Assembly (NCBI RefSeq): GCF_009708005.2
Contig: NZ_CP052758.1
Location: 62,001 to 126,000, forward strand
Direction of reading: 5' to 3'
Length of the DNA: 64,000 nucleotides
DNA from: Cellulosimicrobium protaetiae
GTDB taxonomy: Bacteria; Actinomycetota; Actinomycetes; Actinomycetales; Cellulomonadaceae
Under the pieces are notes generated by a model. It was not told the origin of the DNA, ran no database searches, and saw nothing but the letters and a program-made list of their open reading frames with translations. The translations under genes and the position numbers were made by a program. Positions 1 to 7,334 of the stretch are shown here, one piece after another. Positions within the stretch are counted from its first letter, which is position 1; every line of letters starts with the position of its first letter.

Positions 1-368
1 TCGCTCAGGTCGACCACGGAGTCGTTGGCGACGTAGTCAGCCAACGTCCCGCCCGCCCAGGAGAAGATGAGCGTCGGGGCGTTGCCCGACCCCACCGCCG
101 TGCGGATCTTCTCCTTGTACGCGTCGTTGGCGAACCACTCCGAAGAGATCTGCGCGTCCGGGTTCGCCCCGTTCCACCTCTCGAACGACGACCGGAAGAC
201 GGACTCGCTGCCGCCCGTCAGGGCCCACGCCGTCGCCTCGCCGCCACCGCCACTGCTACCGCCGTCCGGTCCACCGGGCTGGGCCCCGCCACCGCACGCC
301 GCGACGGAAACCGCCAGGACACCGGTGACCAGGACGGCCAGTGACCGTCGTGCTGCGCTACGCCTCAT
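1..368 (-). CDS. Sugar ABC transporter substrate-binding lipoprotein, N-terminal part
   Basis: The gene runs off the left edge; 122 residues are visible from an ATG at 368, with GAGAGG and AAGG upstream. The N-terminus has a twin-Arg-like basic start (MRRSAARR), a hydrophobic stretch and a lipobox ending V-A-A-C at about residue 24, then a Gly/Ser-rich linker, so the mature protein would be lipid-anchored outside the membrane. The following segment (SESVFRSSFERWNGANPDAQI, broken here as SESVFRSSFERW then NGANPDAQI, and SGNAPTLIFSWAGGTL) matches the start of family 1 extracellular solute-binding proteins for sugars. It is divergent from a LacI-type regulator, the usual layout of a regulated sugar-uptake operon. 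The substrate is not visible; oligosaccharides from plant polymers would fit the neighbourhood. Confidence 0.85.
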   Translation of the reverse strand, partial: MRRSAARRSLAVLVTGVLAVSVAACGGGAQPGGPDGGSSGGGGEATAWALTGGSESVFRSSFERWNGANPDAQISSEWFANDAYKEKIRTAVGSGNAPTLIFSWAGGTLADYVANDSVVDLS

Positions 369-736
369 TGCCTTGCACCTCTCACGCCGTTGTTGGAGGC
401 GGATCAAGCGAAAACTTTTCCCCGGCTCGATCCGCGGAATGAGCGTGCTTGACGGCCGACTTTCGCGTCAAGCGAGGAGGCCTGGTTGGAAAATGTTTCG
501 CATATAGGGGTTCTCACGTCGAGCCTCAGCGGACGTTTTGTACCGTTCGTCGTATGCTGCGTGGCACCTGAGGGCGCAGATCGTCGCCTCGGCGTCGTAA
601 CGTGTGCGAGGATCCACGGCAACCACATGAGCCGATCGCGAAAGATTCTCTTCGTTCGATGGTTGGCTGGAGTGTGTCTCGCGACGCTGAGAGGTCGATG
701 GTCAGGGAGATGCGTGTTCATGAAGGACGGTCAGAG
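369..736. promoter_or_regulatory. Divergent control region with two LacI-type operator candidates
   Basis: No gene is seen in these 368 bp between the transporter gene and the LacI-type regulator. Two similar pseudo-palindromes lie at 410-420 (GAAAACTTTTC) and 489-499 (GAAAATGTTTC), the form LacI-family proteins bind. Between them is an 8-bp inverted repeat, GCTTGACG at 447-454 and CGTCAAGC at 466-473. The sites probably serve the adjacent regulator, controlling itself and the transporter. I could not assign convincing -35 and -10 boxes. Confidence 0.5.
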
Positions 737-1825
737 TTGACGCTCGGAGTGAGCGCGGACGTCGTGCCCGGTCCGTCGACTCGTCCAGCACCGGCCCTGG
801 GGACGCATCGCGTCACCCTCAGCGCCGTCGCGAACGAAGCCGGTGTCTCCATCGCGACGGTCTCCAAGGTCGTGAACGGACGGTCGGGCGTCGGCCGCCA
901 GACGCGTGCGCGGGTGGAGGAGGCAATCACGGAGCTCGGCTATGTGAGCCTGGGCGAGCGGCAGGCCTCGCTGCACGCCGCACGCGAGATGAGCGTCGAG
1001 CTGGTCGTCGACCCTCGTGATGTCTCCAACCCCTACCTCTCGACCTTCCTGGGCGGCGCGATGGAAGCGGCGGCGCTCCACCATGTGGCGCTCGTCCTGC
1101 GCAGTCTGGACGCGGCCAACGAGGCGAGGCAGGTCTCCTGGGCTCAGGACCTGGCCAGGGCTGGTCGAACCGGTGTCATCGAGGTCACCAGTGCTTACTC
1201 CGCCGAGCGTGAGCGAGCGTTGAAGCGAGCCGGTCTGCCCATGGTCCTCGTCGATCCGATCGACGTCCCACGAACGTCCACCCCCAGCATCGGAGCCACC
1301 AACTGGGCGGGGGCGTACGCGGCCACACAGCACCTGATCGAGCTCGGGCACACCGATATCCGCTACATCGGTGGCCCGCCGGGGGCGCGGTGTGACGCCG
1401 TCCGCGCGCACGGCTGGGCAGCTGCGATGACCGAAGCGGGCCTCGTCGCCGACATCGAGGCTGTCCCCAAGGGCTCCTACACCTTCGGCCACGGGCTGGA
1501 GGCGGCCACCGCGCTGCTGAGCCACGACGCACCGCCCACCGCGATCTTTGCCGGCAGTGACGCGTCGGCGACCGGAGTCCTCGAGGCGGCGCGCCGCCTC
1601 GGACTCGGTATTCCCGCTGACTTGAGCGTCGTCGGGTTCGATGACACCCTTCTCGCTCAGACCAGTGCCCCTCCCCTGACGACCGTCCACCAGCCCATCG
1701 CGGACATCGGGCGCAACGCGGTCTCGACGATCGTCCGCCTGGCCCGCGGCGAAGTGCTCGCGACCAAACGGGTCGAGCTCTCCACGCATCTCGTCGTGCG
1801 GGATTCGACGGCGCCTCCCCGCTGA
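737..1825 (+). CDS. LacI-family transcriptional regulator
   Basis: The product has an N-terminal LacI helix-turn-helix (VTLSAVANEAGVSIATVSKV, then VNGRSG hinge helix) and a periplasmic-binding-like sugar sensor domain (VELVVDPRDVSNPYLSTFL onward, with FAGSDASATGVLEAARRLG and DLSVVGFDDT near the end, both hallmark motifs). I chose TTG at 737 because AAGGACGG lies 7-13 bases upstream; in-frame ATG codons at 698 and 710 and a GTG at 602 are alternatives but have no spaced ribosome site. The regulator presumably represses the divergent sugar transporter, with release by an inducing sugar. It may also act at the operators upstream of the GH43 genes, but those have a different sequence (see 5093-5172). 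Confidence 0.93.
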   Translation: MTLGVSADVVPGPSTRPAPALGTHRVTLSAVANEAGVSIATVSKVVNGRSGVGRQTRARVEEAITELGYVSLGERQASLHAAREMSVELVVDPRDVSNPYLSTFLGGAMEAAALHHVALVLRSLDAANEARQVSWAQDLARAGRTGVIEVTSAYSAERERALKRAGLPMVLVDPIDVPRTSTPSIGATNWAGAYAATQHLIELGHTDIRYIGGPPGARCDAVRAHGWAAAMTEAGLVADIEAVPKGSYTFGHGLEAATALLSHDAPPTAIFAGSDASATGVLEAARRLGLGIPADLSVVGFDDTLLAQTSAPPLTTVHQPIADIGRNAVSTIVRLARGEVLATKRVELSTHLVVRDSTAPPR

Positions 1826-1872
1826 CGGGAGCCGCGCCCTCCGAGCGCTGACGGGAGCCGCGCCCTCCGAGC
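1821..1872 (+). repeat. Tandem 26-bp duplication over a stop codon
   Basis: Two perfect copies (1821-1846 and 1847-1872) of a 26-bp unit beginning GCTGACGGGAGCC are followed by a degraded third start. The first copy supplies the TGA stop of the LacI-type gene. It looks like a recent slippage duplication in the 3' region. Confidence 0.85.
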
Positions 1873-1946
1873 GCTGGCGGGTACCGGGAGGACCTGAACC
1901 CTTGGCCGATTCCTCAGCGAGCTGCTCGGGCGGCCGTGGGAACGGT

Positions 1947-1980
1947 GTAGGGTCGGCGCCCTGGCAGGCGCCGACCCTAC
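1947..1980. terminator. Strong bidirectional hairpin between convergent genes
   Basis: A perfect 14-bp stem (GTAGGGTCGGCGCC at 1947-1960, complement at 1967-1980) encloses a 6-base loop. No T-run follows on either strand, as is common in actinobacteria. It sits between the convergent LacI-type and GH43 genes and would serve both. Confidence 0.75.
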
Positions 1981-2073
1981 AAGCCTTCCGCCCGCGGGGG
2001 CGGGCGGTTCACCTCGTTCGTCTCCCGCGCTCACCCCGCAGGGCAAGTCGCCGCGCCCCCCGAACGAGCGGTG

Positions 2074-4773
2074 TCACCCGCATGTCAGGGCGGCGTAGGA
2101 CTCCTCGTAGGACTGAGCCTCTCCTGCACCGGCGGCTCCCGTGACCGTGACCGTTCCGGGATCGACCGACGCGGCACGCACCGCGAACGACTGGTAGGCG
2201 TTGCCACCGGCCGCGACGGACGCCACGGTCCTGGACCCGTACGCGGTGTCGAGCGTGATCGACACCGGGACGTCGCCGGTGTTGGTGGCGCGCACAGCGA
2301 CGTACGCCTTGCCGGCCAGGCACCGCGGTGCGACCTCGACCTGCAGAGGCACGTCGGGTGCGGGGTCTGCCACCTGGACCGTGGCGGTCACGACGACCGC
2401 GGTCGTGCTGGACAGGACCTTGTCCTCGGCGCGGTAGTCGGTCGAGGCCGGGTTGCCGCCGTACGTGCCGGTCCAGTGGTTCTCGTTCGCCCCCAGGCTG
2501 CGCACCGTGCCGCGCACCTGGTGCTCGCCCGGACCAGCGGTGTCGAGGTCGGCAACGTCCCAGTCGACGGGCAGCGTCGAGGTGCCCCGACCGTACGCCA
2601 GGTTCACGTCGGCCGTGGCGGGCAGGGCGTCGCGGACGACCTGTTCTCCCGCACCGACCGGCACCTCGACCGCTCCGAGGTCCGGCTCGACCGCAGACGT
2701 CGCGTCGCCTGCCCGCACCGCGTCGTACTGCGCCGTGGTCAACGAGATGATCCCGCCGTGCTTGGTGTGCGGGGGCATGGAGAAGCCGGTCAGGTCGAGC
2801 TGGCTCCACCCGGCGTCGAGGTCTGAGGTGACCATGGGCCGGTACCCGGTGGAGGGGATCACGTCGACGTACAGGTACCACTTGTCTTCGGTGTTGCTCT
2901 TGAACGCGGCGGGCCCTTCGACGCCGCCGGGGTTGCCTCCGGACCACGCCGCTCCGATGCGTTGCTGGACGAGGTTCCACGAGGTGTCCGGCTGCCACCA
3001 CGTCGGTGAGGTCGTGGACTCCATGTAGATGCCGGTGCCGCGTCCGTTGTCCTTCGAGATCCGGTACGTGGTGCCCTCGTTCTGGACGATGGTCGTGTCG
3101 ATGACGTTCGCGCCGTTGTCGATGAACGTCCCGCCGTAGGCGTAGTCGGCCTGTGTGAAGTCGGTGGTGGCACCCCACAGGACCCGGCTGTACGTCGGGC
3201 TCGTGTGTGCGGTGTCGCCGGCGGGGTAGACGTTGGAGGACCAGTACAGGACGAAAGCGCCGCGACCGTCGCCGTAGTAGTTCTCGACCCAGGTGGCCTC
3301 CGGGGCCCACGCCATCCCGAGCTCGACGGCCTTGCGGCCTTCCTCGTCGAGCGCGACGTCGAACTGGCGGACATCGCTCCACGTCACCAGGTCGGTGGAC
3401 TCCCACACGTTGAGCAGGGTGCTGCCCTTCGAGGACCAGTGGCACCATCCCGTGCACCCGGCCGTACCGGTGTCCCCGCCGAAGACCCGCAGATCGGTGG
3501 CGATGATGTAGTACGTCCCGGTCTCCGGGTTGTACGTGAGATAGGGGTCCCGCACCCCTGTGGTCCCCAGGTGAGAGGCGAGGATCGGCTTGCCGCCGTT
3601 GAGCGGCTCCCACTGCTCCGGGTCGTCCCCGCGAGAGACGTCGAGGTAGATCTTCTCCGCGTACCCGGCGGAGTCCTCGATGAAGTGGACCATGAGGTAG
3701 CCGTACGGATCATCGGCTGCAGGGCGCGGCGGCACCGTCGCCGTGACCTCCTTGGTCACCGTGAGGCCGCGCACCTGCGCCGTGGCCGTGAGCGCCACCT
3801 CGTCGGCCGGTTCCCCGGCCACCGGTGCCGTCACCGTCGCGGTGAGACCGTCGTCGCCGATCCGCACCGGCCCTTCCGTCGGGGCCGACCACGTCAGCGT
3901 CCCGCCGACGTCCGGCAGGCGCACGGTCGCGTCGGTCAGGGACAGCGTGTCGGGGACCGAACGCAGCACCTGCTCCTCGAGCGCGGCACGGTGCACCACG
4001 GCGTCGGCGTCGGAGACGGCGGCGACCTCGTCCGCGCTCAGGGCACGGTCGTAGACGCGGAAGCGCGACACGGCGCCCTTGAGGAGCGGGTCGGGGAACG
4101 GTGCCCGGCCGATCGTGTTCAACGACTGGTCGGCGATCGACCCGGGTTCCCAGCCGCCCGTGCTGGTCTGCCCGACCTGGACGCCGTCGACGTAGAACGT
4201 CAGGGTGTCAGCCGCACCGTCGATGACCGAGGTCACGGAGTACCAACGATCGGCCTGGTAGGCAGGAGCCGCGGACTGGGCGAACCGCTCGGCACCGGTT
4301 CCGACCTTGAGTCCGGCGCGTGTGCGCGCGTCACGCATCGAGGCGTACCAGTACGAGGCGGTGTTGTTGTCGGCACCGATGTTCCACAGGAAGTGGAACG
4401 ACGACTTCATCGAGGCATCGATCTTGACCTCGGTCGTCACGGTTCCCGAGGTCGCGCCGGCCAGCAGATCGTCCGGGAGCTCGACCCATGTCCCGGTGGA
4501 GTTCTTTGCGCCACCGGAGAATACGAGCGCGTCGTCCGACCAGGCCGCACCGGCAGGATTGCGCACGGTTGCCGCACCGAGCTGCGTGCCGGCACCGTTC
4601 GGGACCGTCACCCCGTCGCTCGGGCGGGTCGTGAGGTCGTAGTCGACGACGAGACCGTCCGTCGGTACGACGGGATCGGCTTGGGCAGCACCGCTCGTGG
4701 TGAGACCGACCGCCGCGGCCAGGGTGAGGGTGAGCAGCGTGGCAGCGCCGCGTCGCGCTGTCGCTCGGTTCAT
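2074..4773 (-). CDS. Secreted LamG/GH43 glycosidase (arabinan or galactan type)
   Basis: This 899-residue protein has a signal peptide (about 1-33), a LamG/concanavalin-like domain (about 36-255), a bacterial Ig-like segment (about 265-350), a five-bladed GH43 domain (about 355-690), a second Ig-like segment and a C-terminal two-Cys module. GH43 carboxylates are visible: Asp in GVRDPYLT (base), Asp in NVIDTTIV (pKa modulator) and Glu in GVEGPAAFK (acid), with a late His in KHGGII. The ATG at 4773 follows GAGGAG with good spacing. It is divergent from the GH43 operon at 5407 and shares its C-terminal module (RCLAGKAYVAVRATN). GH43 members act on arabinan, xylan or galactan side chains; the exact substrate cannot be read from sequence. 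Confidence 0.9.
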   Translation of the reverse strand: MNRATARRGAATLLTLTLAAAVGLTTSGAAQADPVVPTDGLVVDYDLTTRPSDGVTVPNGAGTQLGAATVRNPAGAAWSDDALVFSGGAKNSTGTWVELPDDLLAGATSGTVTTEVKIDASMKSSFHFLWNIGADNNTASYWYASMRDARTRAGLKVGTGAERFAQSAAPAYQADRWYSVTSVIDGAADTLTFYVDGVQVGQTSTGGWEPGSIADQSLNTIGRAPFPDPLLKGAVSRFRVYDRALSADEVAAVSDADAVVHRAALEEQVLRSVPDTLSLTDATVRLPDVGGTLTWSAPTEGPVRIGDDGLTATVTAPVAGEPADEVALTATAQVRGLTVTKEVTATVPPRPAADDPYGYLMVHFIEDSAGYAEKIYLDVSRGDDPEQWEPLNGGKPILASHLGTTGVRDPYLTYNPETGTYYIIATDLRVFGGDTGTAGCTGWCHWSSKGSTLLNVWESTDLVTWSDVRQFDVALDEEGRKAVELGMAWAPEATWVENYYGDGRGAFVLYWSSNVYPAGDTAHTSPTYSRVLWGATTDFTQADYAYGGTFIDNGANVIDTTIVQNEGTTYRISKDNGRGTGIYMESTTSPTWWQPDTSWNLVQQRIGAAWSGGNPGGVEGPAAFKSNTEDKWYLYVDVIPSTGYRPMVTSDLDAGWSQLDLTGFSMPPHTKHGGIISLTTAQYDAVRAGDATSAVEPDLGAVEVPVGAGEQVVRDALPATADVNLAYGRGTSTLPVDWDVADLDTAGPGEHQVRGTVRSLGANENHWTGTYGGNPASTDYRAEDKVLSSTTAVVVTATVQVADPAPDVPLQVEVAPRCLAGKAYVAVRATNTGDVPVSITLDTAYGSRTVASVAAGGNAYQSFAVRAASVDPGTVTVTGAAGAGEAQSYEESYAALTCG

Positions 4774-5092
4774 GGAGGGACTCCTCTTTCAGTCGTTCAG
4801 GACAGACCGAACCTCTGGCGTTTCCTCGACGAGGCGACTTCTCACCGAACACGGGGCATCGAGGATCAGCAGCGACTCATAGTCGTGTCCCAGCGCGAGG
4901 AGAGGCAGGTGACGGCAGCTGGACGGCTGCTCTGCACGAGGCGCTGCCAGGCGTCGAGACCCCATCGCCAGCTCTCTTCGTCGAGACGGGACGGATGCCG
5001 CCAGTGGCACCCGACATTGCGGCCGGGCAGAGCTGCCGGACTCTGCCCTGGGCCGTTGTGGACAGCGAGACGCTGTCACTCGGCGGACCAGA

Positions 5093-5106
5093 TGTTAGCG
5101 CTCACA
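5093..5106. promoter_or_regulatory. LacI-type operator, leftward promoter
   Basis: TGTTAGCGCTCACA differs by one base from the symmetrical TGTGAGCGCTCACA, a form typical of LacI-family sugar operators in actinobacteria. It lies just downstream of the leftward -10 box (5115-5120), where a bound repressor would block transcription of the GH43 gene ending at 2074. Confidence 0.6.
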
Positions 5107-5114
5107 CGATCTGG

Positions 5115-5142
5115 CGTCTACCCCTACCCTTTTTGCCAGCAA
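5115..5142 (-). promoter_or_regulatory. Leftward promoter of the GH43 gene
   Basis: On the minus strand, TTGCTG (5142-5137) and TAGACG (5120-5115) are separated by 16 bases, a reasonable housekeeping promoter. The operator at 5093-5106 follows within the first transcribed bases. Confidence 0.45.
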
Positions 5143-5157
5143 GAACTCGTGACCTCA

Positions 5158-5186
5158 TTGTGAACGCTCACATCGCGTGCTAGGTT
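5158..5186 (+). promoter_or_regulatory. Rightward promoter of the GH43/WxL operon
   Basis: TTGTGA (5158-5163) and TAGGTT (5181-5186) are separated by exactly 17 bases. The operator at 5159-5172 overlaps the -35 box, so repressor binding would exclude RNA polymerase. Confidence 0.55.
5159..5172. promoter_or_regulatory. LacI-type operator, rightward promoter
   Basis: TGTGAACGCTCACA differs by one base from the symmetrical TGTGAGCGCTCACA. Its copy at 5093-5106 suggests one repressor controls both divergent units. Confidence 0.6.
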
Positions 5187-5406
5187 CCTCGGCGAGGTCA
5201 TCGACCCGACGAAGGAATGACTGCAGGGCAAGGGTGCCTGACGCGATTCCCGGTGATTCGCGAGGCGTCTGTGCCGACGTCGATCACTCCCCTGTTGTCG
5301 GTGGCAGACCACGTATTCGGCACGTCGGCGCACGCCGCTCGGCCGGGCCGGGCGACCACGTGCCGCCGCGCAAGTTCGGCGATGACGCCGAGGAATGGAG
5401 ACAAGG

Positions 5407-6051
5407 ATGATCAGGAACGCCCGCACCCGCGCTGTGCCGGCCTCGGTGGGACTGCTCGGTGGCCTGGTGATCGTCGGCGTCGGTGGCGTCGCCGTCGCTG
5501 AGGAGACCGGATCCGACGGAGTCGAGGTCGGTGTGACGATTCAGGAGCGTCAGGCCGGAGCCCTCTCGCTCAGCGTCGCCGCTGGCGACGAGACCCTCGT
5601 CGAGGTCGACGGCGCCTCTGACGACTACCGCGAGTTCACCGGCGTGCTGCCCGACGTGACCGTCACCGACACCCGGTCCGCAGCCCCCGAAGGCGTGTAC
5701 TGGTACGTGACCGGGCAGGCGAGCGACTTCGTGGGTACCACCGGTCAGGATCCGATCACCCCGGACCACCTCGGCTGGGCACCAACCCTGGTCACCGAGG
5801 GCAACGGCGAGGTCGCCGAGGGTGAGGAGGTCCTCACCTCGATCGACGAGAGCACGAACCCGTCGGTGCCGAACAACGTCGGACTCGCGGGCGAGGAGCT
5901 GCTGCAGCTCGCCCTCGACTCGGAGGACGCTCGGGCAGCGAACGGAACGTGGACGGCGAACGCCGCGCTCACGCTGAAGACGCCGAACGATGTGGAGCCC
6001 GGCTCGTACTCCTCGACGCTCACGCTGACGCTGTTCGAAGACACGTACTGA
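5407..6051 (+). CDS. WxL-like secreted surface protein
   Basis: The 214-residue product has a signal peptide (MIRNARTRAVPASVGLLGG, then a hydrophobic run ending at VAVAEETG) and an all-beta secreted domain with Trp-bearing strands (VYWYVTGQASDF, LGWAPTLV) ending TLTLFEDTY. Together with the DUF916-like gene that follows it resembles the WxL-protein/WxL-interacting-protein pairs of Gram-positive cell-surface complexes. I chose ATG 5407 because GGAG lies six bases upstream; ATG 5395 has no spaced site. It is the first gene of a five-gene operon with three GH43 enzymes, so it may help hold enzymes or polysaccharide at the wall. The family assignment rests on context and fold-like features, not on a clear WxL motif. 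Confidence 0.65.
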   Translation: MIRNARTRAVPASVGLLGGLVIVGVGGVAVAEETGSDGVEVGVTIQERQAGALSLSVAAGDETLVEVDGASDDYREFTGVLPDVTVTDTRSAAPEGVYWYVTGQASDFVGTTGQDPITPDHLGWAPTLVTEGNGEVAEGEEVLTSIDESTNPSVPNNVGLAGEELLQLALDSEDARAANGTWTANAALTLKTPNDVEPGSYSSTLTLTLFEDTY

Positions 6052-6163
6052 CGGGAGTCGGCGCGGGCGGGCCCACGGCTGGCCTGTCCGCGCCCCCTCG
6101 ACCGCCCGCGCGACCGTCGCCGGCGACGCCTGCTCGATGACGAGAGAGAAGGAAGGCGAGAAC

Positions 6164-7249
6164 GTGTCGAGACCGAGGTCGGCTCGCGCCGTCGCCCTTC
6201 GCAGTTCCGCACTGTTCGCCGTCGCCGCGCTCACGCTGATCATGCCGATGCCGACCGCAACGGCGGCACCGGACGGGGACGATGCTCCTGCCGTGCGGTG
6301 GTCGGTCGCGCCCGCCGACGCGTCAGGCGAGGACGGACGGTTCTCGATCCAGCACGAGGTGGAGCCCGGGGAGACGGTGACGGACCACATCACCGTCCAG
6401 AACCTCGGCGAAGAGGAGCAGACGTTCACGCTCTTGGCTGCCGACGGGTTCACCACGCGCAACGGGCGGTTCGACATGCTCGCCTCCGATGCGAAGTCGG
6501 TGGACGCCGGCACATGGATCGCCCTCCCCGACGAGGTGACGGTCGCCGGCGGAGACAGCGTCGTCGTCCCCTTCGACATCAGGGTCCCCGAGCGGGCCGA
6601 GCCGGGCGACCACCCGGCAGGTATCGCGGCATCCGTGGTCACGAAGCGGTCGGCCACCGACGGAACAAGCCTGGGTGTCGAGAGCCGCGTCGGGGTGAAG
6701 GTCATCACCCGCGTGGCAGGAGCGCTCACCCCGGCCCTGACCGTGGACGACGTCGACACGGACTATCACCCGTCCTGGAACCCGCTCACGCCCGGCGAAG
6801 CCACCGTGACCTTCACGGTCACCAACACCGGCAACACCAGGCTCGCCGTCACGGGACACGCGAGGGCCGGCACCGGTGAAGCGTCGTTCCCCACCCCGGA
6901 CCAGCCGATCGGCGACCTGCTTCCAGGAGACACCCGCCAGGTCTCCGTGCTGATCGGCGGTGTCATCCCGCTCTTCTACGCCCCGGGACAACTGGTCATC
7001 ACACCGCAGGCGGCCGCTCTCGAGGGGCCGCCGCCACCCGTCGAACCGGTCGCCGTCGACTTCGCCGTCGCTGCCGTGCCGTGGTCGCAGCTGCTCGTTC
7101 TCGTCGCGGCAGCGCTCGTCGTGCTCGCCCTGACGGGTTCCCGGCGGCGTGCCGAGCGCCGTCTTCAAGCCCAGCTCCGCTCGGCACGCGAGGAAGGTCG
7201 ACGCTCCGCCCTCGTCGACGATCGCGTGCGCACCGGCAGCACTCGCTGA
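6164..7249 (+). CDS. DUF916-like (WxL-interacting) membrane-anchored protein
   Basis: The 361-residue product has a signal peptide (to about residue 35), an N-terminal beta domain (VRWSVAPADASGEDGR, FSIQHEVEPGETVTDHI, VQNLGEEEQTFTLLAADGF) and a second Ig-like domain (TVTFTVTNTGNTRLAVTG). A C-terminal membrane helix (WSQLLVLVAAALVVLALTG) and a basic cytoplasmic tail (SRRRAERRLQ) follow. This order is the one of DUF916-type WxL-interacting proteins, which bind peptidoglycan and WxL partners. GTG 6164 is preferred because GAAGGAAGG lies just upstream; ATG 6137 is the alternative. It sits 112 bp after the WxL-like gene and 85 bp before the first GH43 gene of the operon. Confidence 0.8.
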   Translation: MSRPRSARAVALRSSALFAVAALTLIMPMPTATAAPDGDDAPAVRWSVAPADASGEDGRFSIQHEVEPGETVTDHITVQNLGEEEQTFTLLAADGFTTRNGRFDMLASDAKSVDAGTWIALPDEVTVAGGDSVVVPFDIRVPERAEPGDHPAGIAASVVTKRSATDGTSLGVESRVGVKVITRVAGALTPALTVDDVDTDYHPSWNPLTPGEATVTFTVTNTGNTRLAVTGHARAGTGEASFPTPDQPIGDLLPGDTRQVSVLIGGVIPLFYAPGQLVITPQAAALEGPPPPVEPVAVDFAVAAVPWSQLLVLVAAALVVLALTGSRRRAERRLQAQLRSAREEGRRSALVDDRVRTGSTR

Positions 7250-7334
7250 TCCATCGATGCGCGCCAGGCATCGCCGCCTGGCAGCGCCGCGCGGCTGCAC
7301 CGTCGGCCGCCCGAACCTAAACAAGGAGATGACG

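Larger units (their letters stand above)
4774..5406. promoter_or_regulatory. Divergent GH43 control region with long leaders
   Basis: No convincing gene lies in these 633 bp. Two promoters and two operators cluster at 5093-5186 (listed separately). They imply leaders of about 330 nt before the GH43 gene at 4773 and about 215 nt before the gene at 5407. A small hairpin (GACAGCG at 5061-5067, CGCTGTC at 5071-5077) lies in the leftward leader. I see no recognisable riboswitch. Confidence 0.5.

Noticed and set aside
3205-5163. A 652-codon plus-strand frame
   Set aside because: Antisense to the GH43 gene at 2074-4773 and running through its control region; no recognisable domain.
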